A model generated the notes under the pieces. The model was not told where the DNA came from and did not search any database. It saw only the letters and a program-made list of their open reading frames with translations. Made by a program: the position numbers and the translations under genes. A DNA stretch of 64,000 nt from Undaria pinnatifida (Eukaryota; Sar; Phaeophyceae; Laminariales; Alariaceae), in the NCBI GenBank assembly GCA_012845835.1, contig JABAKD010000019.1, positions 10,041,736 to 10,105,735 on the forward strand, given 5' to 3'. Shown piece after piece: positions 33,750-45,321 of this stretch; positions within the stretch are counted from its first letter, which is position 1, and each line of letters begins with the position of its first letter.

Positions 33750-34712
33750 TTGGGGGGGGGGCAAGAGGGTGGACACGTCAGCTTATTTTGGGCGCGGGAA
33801 ATACAATAAAATCAAATCAAATGTGTACGTACGTTCGCGTCCCTATCGTATCATTGCTAGCACGCGTCATTTACCAGCTGACGCATTCCACGTTTTGTGG
33901 ACTAATCGCTTAGGATTTAGTCTGGGTCACGTTTTGGGGAGTAAAAAACTCCTCTACAAAGACGTTATTATCAGCACAGCTGTTTGCTTGACTGCACCAG
34001 CAAGAAGATATACTTACACAGATACCCGGTATACAAGGTATACCAAGGCATTAATTTGTGGCCCGGCGCTTGTTGGGGGGGGCAAGAGGGTGGACACGTC
34101 AGCTTATTTTGGGCGCGGGAAATACAATAAAATCAAATCAAATGTGTACGTACGTTCGCGTCCCTATCGTATCATTGCTAGCACGCGTCATTTACCAGCT
34201 GACGCATTCCACGTTTCGTGGACTAATCGCTTAGGATTTAAACTGGGACACGTTTTGGGGAGTAAAAAACTCCTCTACAAGGACATTATCAGCACAGCTG
34301 TTTGCTTGACTGCCCCAGCAAGAAGATATACATACACAGATAGCCGGTATATACGGTAATACCAAGGCATTAAAATTTGTGGCCCGGCGCTTGTTGGGGG
34401 GGGGCAAGAGGGTGGACACGTCAGCTTATTTTGGGCGCGGGAAATACAATAATAACAAATCAAATGTGTACGTACGTTCGCGTCCCTATCGTATCATTGC
34501 TAGCACGCGTCATTTACCAGCTGACGCATTCCACGTTTCGTGGACTAATCGCTTAGGATTTAGACTGGGACACGTTTTGGGAGTAAAAAACTCCTCTACA
34601 AAGACATTATCAGCACATCTGTTTGCTTGACTACCCCAGCAAGAAGATATACACAGACGGCCAGTATATACGGTAATACCAAGGCATTAATTTGTGGCCC
34701 GGCGCTTGTTGC
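33750..34712 (+). repeat. Satellite, three tandem copies of a 321-322-bp unit
   Basis: GCAAGAGGGTGGACACGTCA begins at 33761, 34082 and 34404, giving periods of 321 and 322. Copies are about 96% identical by eye. Each contains a T/C-rich TTGGGCGCGGGAAATAC, GTACGTACGTTCGCGTCCC, CTAGCACGCGTCATTTACC and GTGGCCCGGCGCTTGTTG, then a G-run at the junction. The frame stays open through two copies, giving a repeated Arg/Tyr-rich peptide. Confidence 0.9.
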
Positions 34713-35777
34713 GCGACTCGGCGGCAATAAAAAATGTCCCACGTCAGTTTGTTTTCTTTTCGGAAGTCACAAAAGCTAATTTTGGTCGATTATCTTCCAG
34801 TCAGCCCAACTTCCCTTCTTAGGTCGGGCCAACACACACCACCACAAGAGTCATGGGAGCTCCCCCCCCCCCCGCCCCCCCCCTCCCGCCTACAGCACGC
34901 GCACATGAATCAAATTGGTACCAGGTACAACTCAACAACTCAACGAAATGCGCATGATTTGTTTACACACATTTGGGCAGATAGATAGATGCACCCTTTG
35001 CTCTTTTCGGCTAGTCAAGTATTAAACGAACAAATGCCGGCAGCGCTGCAACGGCAGCAGCGACAACAAAAACGACCGGCCTAAAAAATCTGCGATCCAT
35101 AGCACATCCAAAATGTGTGCGACAAGAGACAGCGGGGATCACCGACTGACTGCCCAACCTTAAGAGTACAGGGGCCCGCGAATTTTGATATTCCTACCAG
35201 CAATAATATACAAGATAAATTGTAACTGTATTTGACACGTGAAGAGGGCGCCACCAAGCGCCACTTAAAGGTCACTTGCCAACGTAAAACAAAAAAGTTG
35301 CCATGGCGACGATGTTGTCATATTCATAATTCGTTTTTCACCATGATGACTCGTCTCTCCCTCCCAGAGACGGGGCTACTAAAACACTATCATCACCACC
35401 ACAACACCCTCCCTTTTCCTCACCGACCAGCACCACCCAATCCTAATCACAAACCTGCTCTATGGTATTCGTAAGGCACGCAACCAGCAGCTCATCGTGC
35501 GTCACACCACCCACAGTTCGAAGAGTCATACAACCGATAAGCTCGTGCGTATTTTTTTCGAAGCCTGACGCACTGCTGCTGGCTCTAGATCCCACGATAC
35601 ACACGACACGATACGAGGCACATTTTTGATACAACAGACGGCAATCACACGCCCTATAGAACAACAGCAGCAGCAACAGCAGCAGCAAGTAGCACCAGCA
35701 CTAGCACCAGCACCAGCACAAGCAGCATCATCACCACCGCCACCGCCACTACCACCACCACGCAGAAAGGCAGCCCA
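34713..35777. other. Intergenic 3' of the fibrillin-domain gene
   Basis: Poly-C tract at 34863-34883, CAG-type triplets at 35664-35735. No gene. Confidence 0.5.
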
Positions 35778-38700
35778 CTACAACATATCTTCCGGCCACG
35801 CGCACCGCTCATACACATACAGCTCCCCCTCCGCCGTCCTCCCAATTCTCAGCTGCTGCCCCACATACGTAACCTCCTGTGTCGCCACCTTTTCCAACCC
35901 CGCCCCCCCCCGAGCCACCTGCCCTAGTGCACTAAACAGCGACTGCGGTGGTGTCGCGGAGGGCACTCGTGTGTGCCCCATCCCCGAGGTGGCCATCGGA
36001 TCCCTTCGGACAACAACAGCGGACCGCGGGGCTACCTGCTGCCGCAGCAACAACCGATCCCGCGAGTCGCGCTTGTGGGTCGGTGCATGCGCCCACCCTC
36101 TCAAAAAGTACGCCACGCAAGCTTTCTTGCCGCTCTTAGCAGACCCGTGGCGTGCAGGAAGAGGGTTGGCGGAGTCTGAGGTGGTGGTGGGAAGGCTGCA
36201 GTCCTCGTCCGCTGTGCTTTTCTTGGACCAGCAGAACGGCCGCAAGAGGACTTCGCACTGGAAGGAGGCGGCAGAGGTCTCGCAGGGCTTTTTCGCGATC
36301 TCCGTGATGGGCGGGGTCAGGCGCTGGTAGAAGTCGCTGCCTGAAAGTTGTAGAAGGCGGTGGCACGAGGGGAGCGGGGGGGGGGGGGGGTCATGCACCG
36401 CAAGGGCGTCGTCGTTGTCGTTCGGGGGGAGGGGGGGGAGGGGCACCCATCGCATGCGCGTTGTCGTTTGTCGCTGGTGTATGCGCGTCGTCGTTGATAT
36501 CGAAATAAAATAAAAAGTACAAGGAAAGCAGTCCCCAGATATCGTGGTCTAGCCTAGCCCGCGGCATGGCCACCAGGCCGAGCTTACGTCAGGGAAACAT
36601 AGAACCAGCATTTTGTTTTGCGTTGAGTAAAAGCATGAACTGCAAAAAATCATAAAGACGCGCTCGCGCCCGCAATTTGGAGAAAAGCGCACTGCGTGGC
36701 GTCTCTTGCATTTGATACTTCAACCCAACCACAGGCTGGAAAATGCCGGTAAGACTCGGGAAAAACTGTCTCAACACATTAATTCAACCGCAGGCTGGAA
36801 ATGTATTGGAAACCAGTTGGATTTATGTGTTGAGACAGTTTTTCCCGAGTCTTACCGGCATTTTCCAGCCTGTGGTTGGGTTGAAGTATCAAATGCAAGA
36901 GACGCCACGCAGTGCGCTTTTCTCCAAATTGCGGGCGCGAGCGCGTCTTTTTCATTTTTTTGCACTTCATGTTTTTACTCCACGCGAAACAAAATGCTGG
37001 TTCTATGTTTCCCTGACGTAAGCTCGGCCTGGTGGCCATGCCGCGGGCTAGGCTAGACCACGATATCTGGGGACTGCTTTCCTTGTACTTTTTATTTTAT
37101 TTCGGAAAGACTCGGAAAAATTGGCTTTACAGACCACGCGCTTGACACCGTAAGAACATCTGCATCCTTATTTCCTATCATGTCAACCGTCTGACTATTC
37201 TCGCCGTTTTCAGCTTGATGCCAATGCCTTTCGCAGCCAACACGCCCGACGTCAGCGTCGAAAAAAAGCGGAACGAAGTTCTTATAAAAAAGTGAGTTAA
37301 AGCATTTTGAGGTCTAAATGAAGACCCTCAGGGGCTACAGAGAAACGGTCAATCGAAGGACAAAAAGAAAACGAGAACAACTGCAAATTAAACTGTCAAA
37401 TGACAAGACGAAATAAAAGTGCTGTGAATATTAATATAGAGCAGTGTCAACAATGGGAGGGGAGGGGTGATTAGGGGAGGGGAGAAGAGGAGACAGAGAA
37501 AGGGGCAGGCGGGAAGAGGGGAGCGGCGGCGGCGGCGGCGGGGAGGGGGCGTAGAAAAGGGGGGGGGGGGAAAGAAACATACCTGCTCGGAGGAGAATCC
37601 TATCGCACGTCGTACACGTAGTGAAAACCAGCCGCCAGCTCCCGCTCAGCTCTCGCTCCCCCTCGTCTGCCCCAATACCACCGGCAAGGCTCTTCCCCAT
37701 TTTCTCCAACCCACCCGCTAGTTCCTCAAACCGTGCCGCGTGCTTCGCCATGACCTTCTCGCGCGCGTCTTTGCACACGCCCATCGTGGACTTTTCATGC
37801 TCCGCGGTTAAGTCGTCCCCCACGGTTTTGCAGAGCGCGAGGAGGGCGTTAGAGAGACCGCGCTCTTTCTCTGCGGACAGTGCCCGGGTTCGGCTGTCCA
37901 ACACGCAGTCGGCCGCCCGCATCCCCGAGAGAACCGGCTGCGGCGGCGGCGATGCACCAACACCACCATCAGCAACCACCACCGCTCCCGCCGCCGGCGC
38001 TCCAGCCGTTGCTGCTGCTGCTGCTACTACCGCTTCTGCGCTCGGCGGTACCGCCACCGCAGCAGATTGCAACAACGACGACGACAACGACACCCGTCCG
38101 CGGGAAGAAGAGGCATCACCGCCAACACCACGTGCGCCCGACACCAAACCAGCTTGACCGCGGAGCGATGGGCCCCCATCCCCACCCCGAACAGCAGCGC
38201 CACGGTTCTCAGCAACTCCACCAGAAACGTCACCAGTAGAGGACGGGAGAGACACCGCCGAAGAGGCGTTACTCACACCAACCTCCCCGTTCGACAACGC
38301 CGACCGCACCGCCTCCACCGCAGCCTCGCCAACGTCCTTCCAGTCCAAAAAAACGCGCCACTTCAAGATGTCGGCGTGCCGCTTTGGGTTGAGTGCGACG
38401 GCGCGCCGCAGGAGGGCGCGGGCGGCTTTCCTAGAGCGTGCATTGTGGATCTTGCTCTCCATGAGGGCCCAAGCCATTAAGAGGGTGTCCGAGCTGGGGC
38501 AGGCTTTGGTTCCTTCCTGGAATAGTGAGGGGGGGGGGGGGGTCGGTAGGAGGGTGGCGGTAGTGGTAGGGTGGGGTGCATGACCAGATTAGGATTGTTC
38601 GCATGTATTATGGCGGTTGGAAATAAATGAATGGGGTGCAAGGCGGGAGGAGGCAAGGGGTAGCGGTAGGGTGGTGGTGTTTAATCAACGCAAGGAATTC

Positions 38701-41555
38701 TCAGCAAAAAACGATGGGCGGGACACACGAAAACTGTCAGAAAAAAGGACAGGGCGTGAGAGACGGGAGGGCGGGCTTCGGTTCCTTCCTGGTATGGTGG
38801 AGGGGGGTAGGGGGGGGGGGGGGGGGGGTCGGTAGGAGGGTGGCGGTAGCGGAAGCGGGGGGTATGGGAACAGGGATCGGTTCGCTCTCCTAAAACGGTG
38901 TGCGTGTATTCGGCAGGGGGGGTTGGGTTTTCGTGGCGTTTGCGAACAGGGTAGCATGATATTTTTATGGTGCTCGTATCATATATGAGAATTTCAGAGA
39001 AAAAGGGTGGGGTGGGGGAGGCGGGAGCTGGGACGAGCTTCGGGTTCCCCGTTGGAATGTGGTATCACATGCATGTGTTTGTTCGTCGGGGAGGTAGCTG
39101 TAGAGCGGAATTCGCTAACAAGCTACGTACAGCAGTGCAAATGTGGCAGTTTCAGATAGAAGGGCCTAGTAGGGGGGCGGGAAGGCGAGAGAGGAAAAGA
39201 GGGTGGGCAGATGCGAGATGCCAAGCTGTCGGGATACGATAAGTAAGATGGAAATACATGTTGCATCAAATTTGTAAAGCATGATACGTACCAGGTATCC
39301 AAAATGCCAGTAGATCTCATCACTTTTTCGACAACATGGTTGACGCACACTGTGTACGACACGGAGGGGGTTTCACCGTACATTGGTAGGCTGTTGCGTT
39401 CCATTGGGTGGGCTGCATTGGGTTAGGATTAGGGTTGTTAGGGTATATGTAGTTTAAAGACTATGTCAACCATGATGTCGAAAAAGCGGGAAGGTACGTA
39501 CCCTTATGCACCCAACCGTGACTGATTACAATCGTCAAGCAACACATTCGAAAGTACGCACGTTTCATTCTGTTAACTACACTGTTTTGGGGACAATCTC
39601 CATCTATCTGTGCCCACGTCATCTCGTTTGATCTTTCGCGCGCATACACATGATACGATACTATCCACCATGCATGGTATCTATTCCAGTTGAACCTTAT
39701 TTCCGGCGTGTGCCAGTGTTGGCATCCCAGCTTCTAGGCGACTAATAAAGATTGTTCCGTGGGTGATAGTCTAGTTAATAGTTAGCCGCTATACCGCGAC
39801 GAGTACCGCCTGGTGTGGTATACTACGCCTGCTCTGCTTCTGATGACTCTGTATGACCACAACATGACTGCTTGTGCTGCGTGCTGTTCCCAACCCTGAC
39901 TGATTTTGACGCACGTTTCATGCCGTTCACAGTACCTGGTGCTGTTTTTTGGACGCGCCTCATCTGTGACGGAGTCAGCTCGCTTCATCTTTTGCGCGCG
40001 TTTGATTTGATTTGACGACACTATCTACTCTGCTGTTGTACTTGAAGTTAATTTTCGGCGCGTGCCGGTGACAGTAAAATAGTTAGGTAGCCGATATTCC
40101 GCGACGGGTACCGCCTGGTATTTTTTGTTTGTTTTTTTGTTTCACACACATCGATTTTCCAGCTTCTGGACAAGCCGTGGTCACAGGTGTCGTCCCTGCT
40201 CCCCCTCGGTTCTTGCCTTCAATTTTTCGCGCACAGGGTTCAGCAATCCCACTGCTCGTCGATTTTTCATCGAGTGTTGCTAACTCACGCTCTCGCGCTT
40301 TCCGCAAGTCAATTTGTGCACAAGAAAAAGTCCCCACGAATTTATGCGAGTACTTGTATGCACTCGGAGGGATTCGAACTCACGAAACCGACCTATACCA
40401 GGCTCGAGGATAACTTGATACGCCACCGGGGCGACCGGCTATATGGTACACCGGTACACGAGTACCGAGTAATAACTGCCGTAGGCTTGCATTGTTTGAT
40501 GGTTTCGTTTCATTTTTCAAAAATATTTTTTTACACCAATTTTAAGTAGACTATACTTTGTTTACATAAAAAAACGTGGGTTCAACTCTACAGCAGAAGC
40601 ACAACACAGCATGATATCTTTGTACACGACACTATGTACCAGGTATTAATAAGTCGAGTAATAAGTACCTGTGTCGCTGCTATTCTCGTATGGCTGTTTG
40701 CGGCGGAAAACTTCGCTGTTTTGAACACTCTGCACACTTTACAAGTGCTGTTGCTGCGGTATGATACACGCCCTAGTACAGCCTGAAGTGACTGCTGCAT
40801 GTTGATATTTGCTTGAGGGGCAGCACCACTGCCTGTACTGCTGCTGTATGACAGAGGAGTGTATGATTCGTGCTCGTTGCTCTTATGACCTTGCCTGTAT
40901 CATCGTCTGTGAAATCTTGATGGGATCTTTTATCTTTTATACGAGCCGAATACGATATCTTACCGGCAAAGTTTTACCCTGACAAGAAGTGTACCTGGTA
41001 CGTACTCGGCTGGACGAAGGAACACGTATAAACGGAACTTTTTCCGCACTCGAGAACGAACTACGTACAGCAGCCGCAGCAGCAGCAGCAGAAGCAGCAA
41101 CAACAGCGAGAGCACGTCCAACCACAGCAACCGTCTCACCACCAACTGCATACTTCCCAACCTCTCACCTGGAATGCTTTTCGTGCCGCATCCACCCTCT
41201 CGTCCTTCTGCTCAGCAAGTGCTAGCCTAAGGTGTGCTTGTTCCACAGCATTCCAATCGTCGGCAATGTTGATCACGCTTGTGCACAGCCTCCTGACCTG
41301 ACCCCAATTTTTTCGGTGGTGTTCTCGCTTAGCTAGATTGAGGGGTTCGTCCCACCGACTCACAGCACGGGTCGAGAGGGATGGCACTCTCGTCAAAGAA
41401 GAAGCGGTAGAGGAGGAGGAGGAGGAGGAGGAGGCAGCCCTCATGAGGTGGGGTTGTGCTGTCGTCCAAGCGTTGGTGGTACTCAAGAGGAACGAACAAC
41501 CGAGCATTGCTACGAAGAGCGATGCTGCCCTCGTAGAAGGTGATAGCATCATCAT
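35778..41555 (-). CDS. Plastid-targeted TPR-like plus PAP/fibrillin-domain protein, three exons
   Basis: Exon 1: 41555-41169, donor CCAG|GTGAGA, phase 0. Exon 2: 38516-37583, acceptor ATTCCAG|GAAGG, donor GAGCAG|GTATGT, phase 1. Exon 3: 36340-35778, acceptor CTTTCAG|GCAGC, stop at 35780-35778. The splices keep frame and give 627 aa. I chose the MMM start at 41555 because it directly precedes a signal-peptide core (SLFVAMLGCSFLL) ending STTNA|WTTAQP, followed by a Ser/Arg-rich transit-like stretch: the bipartite presequence used for complex plastids. Residues 70-190 form helical TPR/HAT-like repeats (QAHLRLALAEQKDERVDAAR; AARALLRRAVALNPKRHADI) that cross intron 1. After a disordered linker, exon 2 ends with SGSWRLVFTT, the PAP/fibrillin start motif, and exon 3 ends with TYVGQQLRIGRTAEGELYVY, its usual C-terminal signature. 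Fibrillins bind plastid lipids/plastoglobules. The middle of exon 3 is atypical. Intron 2 holds a large foldback. Confidence 0.75.
36501..37104. repeat. Foldback: 280-bp inverted repeat with 45-bp spacer, inside an intron
   Basis: Left arm 36501-36779 and right arm 36825-37104 are near-perfect reverse complements: CGAAATAAAATAAAAAGTAC at the left edge equals the complement of the right edge, and AACTGTCTCAACACAT pairs with ATGTGTTGAGACAGTT at the loop. A few mismatches and short indels lie near 36640 and 36960. The spacer repeats an arm word (CAGGCTGGAAA). No TSD is recognised. It lies wholly within intron 2 of the fibrillin-domain gene. Confidence 0.92.
38500..39065 (-). repeat. Duplicated copies of the intron 1 acceptor/exon 2 start
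   Basis: On the minus strand CCACCCTCCTACCGAC, a C-run, then (A/T)CCAG|GAAGGAACC(A/G)AAGCC occurs at 38570-38500 (used by the gene model) and again at 38850-38770, with a weaker third copy near 39060-39020 (ATTCCAACGGGGAACCCGAAGC). Spacing is about 265 bp. Confidence 0.7.
39500..40125. repeat. Partial tandem duplication of about 300 bp in intron 1
   Basis: CCAACCGTGACTGATT / CCAACCCTGACTGATT (39509, 39891), CTCGTTTGATCTTTCGCGCGC / CTCGCTTCATCTTTTGCGCGC (39622, 39979), TTTTCGGCGCGTGCCGGTG-type and CCGCGACGAGTACCGCCTGG / CCGCGACGGGTACCGCCTGG (39795, 40098) recur in order with indels. Confidence 0.65.
40330..40445 (-). mobile_element. Possible tRNA-derived SINE in intron 1
   Basis: Minus strand: GGTCGCCCCGGTGGCGTATC (A-box-like TGGCGTATCAAG), about 45 bases, then GTGAGTTCGAATCCCTCCGA (B box), then GGGGACTTTTTCTTG. 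The T-arm is not fully paired, so it is not a functional tRNA. Compare 32395-32545. Confidence 0.4.
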
Positions 41556-42515
41556 TTGTTGTGTTTTCCTCTCGAGAAGTATCGGTGTGTGGCTATCACT
41601 CGGCGTGCACACAGAGAACAGCGTCAAGTGTTGCTGTGATTCAAGCTGCGTGAGAGCAATGTGATTGTGGGCGCCCATCTCATCGTGGCATCACACCAGG
41701 CACACTCTGCACTCTGCAGGGGGCACGAGCACGGGCCTCGCGGATAAATTCCAAAAATGGAAGGCGTGTGCCCGCGGCACACTCCAGCCAGTATAAATAA
41801 AAAACGTTGTCCACCGATTTTTCAGATTTTTTATTTTAGACTTTTCAAATACTCAAATGAAATGTTTTTCTGTTTCTTGAGGTCACCTCCAACCACCTGC
41901 AATCCCTCCGCTATAACTAATCTCGAAGAATTCGAATTTTCATGCCTTGTGAATGAAACATTTTTCGGTTCTTCCGAGCTCGAGGTTCTTCTCAAAATTC
42001 GTACGTCCCGCACCCAACACCACCGCACCACCCTACAACACGTAAACTCGAGAATACCGCTGCTGGTGGTAGGTCCTTTCGCAGCAGCGCACACAGACAC
42101 GCAAACACCCAGCAGCAGCACGGACACTGGATGAGCAACACCACTGTTGTAGCAGGTAGATACTATACGTGTAGACTAATGCGAGACGAGACGTACGTCC
42201 GACACCCAAAAAACTGTAGCAAAATGCGGCGTACTCGCGATAATGGGTGTGGTATAATAAAACTATATATCTAGACCTCGCCCCCCTCGGACGTCTCGCT
42301 CGGCATATCCTCCCCCCTCTCAGCCCTTCTCAGCCCGTAATTGCCGAAAAGAAAATTAGTTGCTGGGGAAAAGAACCGTCCCGAAGTTCCTTGCCTTCCT
42401 TGCTTTCCCTAGTCTCATTCTTACTTAGCTCTCATTTTTCTCTGATCTTTACTGCTTGCTCTGATATTTTTATTTTGCTTTTTCAGCAACTTCTTTTTTG
42501 TACCTTTACTTTTAA
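41556..42515. promoter_or_regulatory. Divergent intergenic region with TATA-like word
   Basis: It separates the minus-strand fibrillin-domain gene from the plus-strand Cys-rich candidate. TATATAT at 42264-42270 is followed by a pyrimidine-rich stretch (42290-42330) that would suit a plus-strand start. No ATG opens a long frame between 42290 and the first candidate exon. Confidence 0.3.
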
Positions 42516-45321
42516 AGCTGGCCAATTGCTGGCTGTTGGGAGGGAATTGCCGTTGACGGCTGCAAACAATTTGAATTTGAAATTTGCCGGATCGGCAATA
42601 ACAATTTGAAGTTGAAATTTGCGAAGCGGACCAAGGCTAGTGCGGGAGGAGGCTCCGCCAACAGCAGTGGGGGTGGTGGAGGTTCAGGATCAGGCGTGTG
42701 GAAGCTGGTCGGGCAAGAACGGGACTCAGCTTCTTCTGGCAATCCTGACTGGCCGTGCCCGAGCAAGGGTTGTGACGGCTTCCTCATCGCACGAAATAGG
42801 AAAAACAGGAGTTCCCAGGACGCTGTCTGCGACACCTGCAGGAGTGACGAGCCTTCCACGTGCCAAGCTTTTCATGTAACCTTAACAAGAAGCACTGGGA
42901 AAGCGGCGACAACCCTCGTGTGAGTGACTGGTGTGACGCGGACACCTGTGATTCACCTTCGATCGGCGTCCCTAACGAAGGAGCTGAGAGCTTGACGAAA
43001 CGTGAGTTTCATTTCTTCGTGTTGTTGGAATTTGATGTTTGCTGTCATCTACTATACTACTGATGATGTTGAGAGTTGTGTGCTGCAAGTTGTGCGCAAT
43101 AGACTACCAGTATGTGGTTTTGGGTGTTGGTGAACTCAAGCGAATCCTGTTTCCAATAATGATGCACATTGAAATTTAAATTGTTTGACCTTGTGTACCT
43201 GTCTGCAACGTCTGCTGTAGCATGTGTGTGCTACACCAGCGTGGTCGAACTACCACACGGTGTGGAAGCTGTGCTCGGGGACGCGTAGCCTGAACAAACT
43301 CAAGTTCGCCTTGGTGGTCACGGAGGGCAGTCCCGTCGTCGGGGTAAGCATGTTGTACTAGTTGTCTACGCAGTTGTGTGCTGTGATTTCTTTTTCATGC
43401 ATACAAACACACTTTTGCATGCACGAGTACGTGTACGGGGCAGTCATGTCATCGAGGTATAAGCGGGAATTGTACAAGTACTCAGGTCTACGAGTAGACC
43501 TATGCAGTGACGCTGTGTGATGCGATTTCTTTTTCATACGTACAGCCAACCAAACACACTTCATGTATGTACGACTACGAGTACGGGGCAGTCCCGTCAT
43601 CGGGGTAAGCGGGGGTTGGACAAGTGGTCCATGCAGTGACGCTTTGTGCTGTGATATAAACAACGTTTTGGATGTAAGACTACGACTACGTGGTATCTAC
43701 ACATGTAAGACGCAATGAAAACGGGCAAGTCTCATCACGGGGGTCAGCCAGGGTTGTAAAAATGGTCCATGCAGTGATGAATAACACAGCAGCATGATAC
43801 CTCAGCACCAGTCGCAGTACACACTGGAGGTTGATATATAGCAGTAAACAGAAGCTGAAGTTAACCTGGGTGATGCTGGAGAGCAGTCCCGTGATTGGGG
43901 TTAGCGAGTTGTTCATGTAGTGACGCGGTGTACTACTACTGTTACTCATTTTTCATACAACCACATGAACTCTTTGTATTAACGAGTACAAGTAGGGTGC
44001 GCAACCTCTTCAGGAATCGCAGTACACGTCGATCGTAGTAGTGTTGATAGCAGCAGTAATAGAGTAGTACCGAACAATATATACAGCAGGTACTGTATCT
44101 TACCCTTCGTTGTCGGTATTCCGCCGGTAGGCCTTACATAGCAGTATACCGGGGCTTACGCTTACCAGTTGCGACTGTGAATCCCGTTCGTTCCTGTCCC
44201 AGTGGTGGTTTCATAGGTGTTAGCAACGTTGTGGTACCAGGCAGGGCTTTGCCCATAAACGACCGCCTTCATTACAACAGCAGTGTTAAATTGTACGACT
44301 TCCTTTCAAACTTTGGAAATCGACGACAGCTACGTGGCCTTACTATTTCGAACATTCACTGAACGCAAGGTATTCCCATCCGTTGTTGTCGTTTGCAGAA
44401 GCCCTGCGAAGCAGCCGCCGAGGGCCGCCAAGTCGGTGAGGACATAAACACGAAGTGCACCGGCGACATCAAGGTCGGTGACCTCCTGAAGAAGGCAGGC
44501 GACCACTTGCTCGATATACATCCCGCATTCCATTCCCACGGTGCCACGAGGGCGTTCGACATCGAGGTACGTTCTACTCTTATCTTGCGTCCTATGTGTC
44601 ACGAGTCGAAACATCCATGTCTCTTGCTCAAGGCTAGGGGATGGCGTGCGGATATAGTCTATGAAGTGCGGCTCTTTTTCCGAGTACCAAGAGCAAGTAC
44701 AACAATACCACAACAATTACTAACAACGAAAGGAGCTCCAATAATTTGGATGGCTACGACGTCTGCTGGAGAGAAGTACGAATACTTTTTTACACATACT
44801 TATCGACGTCCTCCCGCCATGCTTCAACGTTTGTGGACAGATCCACAAGATCATCGACAAAAAACAAGAGTGCAAGGTGCTGGGTACCTCCGCTGAGGAG
44901 GAAGAGTCCAAGCAAGCCTGCATGCTCCTTCGGAAGCAATGTTGACAGCACGTTCTTTATAGAACGTTGAGTTGTGGTTTATTATACCAGCATCGTTTTT
45001 TAAGAACTATGCCTAAATTTAAATGCGTGCTCTTCGTCTTTCAGGAATACAAATGTACTTCACATGTTTGCGGTGTGTGCGTTCAAGTTTCTGCTTCCAG
45101 CATGTTTTTTTTGGCACTGCGCTCCTTTACATCTTAAGTTGTAGTTTTCCTGTCTCTATCCTCGACAAGCGCGTGCCTGGTGTTTATGCACTGCGATAAT
45201 TTATTATTGATGATCGACTTAGAGAGAGCTATTAATGAGTTTACAGGTGCTACCTGAGAGGTGGAAGGATATGCCAAGCAAGTCCTCCGACGTGTCCATC
45301 ATGGACTGGGCGAATGGATAA
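42516..45321 (+). CDS. Cys-rich multi-exon candidate gene, IBR-like zinc motif, unknown function
   Basis: Candidate exons: about 42516-42923 (frame with PDWPCPSKGCDGFLIARNRK and AVCDTCRSDEPSTCQAF); 42860-43001 in another frame (NLNKKHWESGDNPRVSDWCD; donor GAAAC|GTGAGT, phase 1); 43240-43343 (acceptor CTACACCAG, donor TCGGG|GTAAGC; SNYHTVWKLCSGTRSLNKLK); 44399-44566 (acceptor TTTGCAG, donor ATCGAG|GTACG; KPCEAAAEGRQVGEDINTKC); 44841-44945 (acceptor GTGGACAG; IHKIIDKKQECKVLGTSAEE, stop). The last three join in frame, as does 43001 to 43240. An alternative final exon at 45247-45321 (TTTACAG|GTG; VLPERWKDMPSKSSDVSIMD) could replace the end of 44841-44945 using the AAG|GTGCTG donor there. CPx2GC...CxxC resembles the start of an IBR (in-between-RING) zinc module. 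How the first two frames connect is unresolved (very short intron or indel). The start codon was not found. Confidence 0.45.
43325..43915 (+). repeat. Five tandem degenerate copies of a splice-donor segment
   Basis: GGCAGTCCCGTCGTCGGGGTAAGC-like words occur at 43325 (the used exon end), 43436, 43582, 43719 and 43883, each followed by GGTTGTACAAGTGGT/CATGCAGTGACGC and ACGAGTACG-type words. Spacing is 111-164 bp. Confidence 0.75.

Noticed and set aside
33580-34359. 259-residue frame with internal repeats
   Set aside because: It spans two copies of the 321-bp satellite; the repeat length being a multiple of 3 keeps it open.
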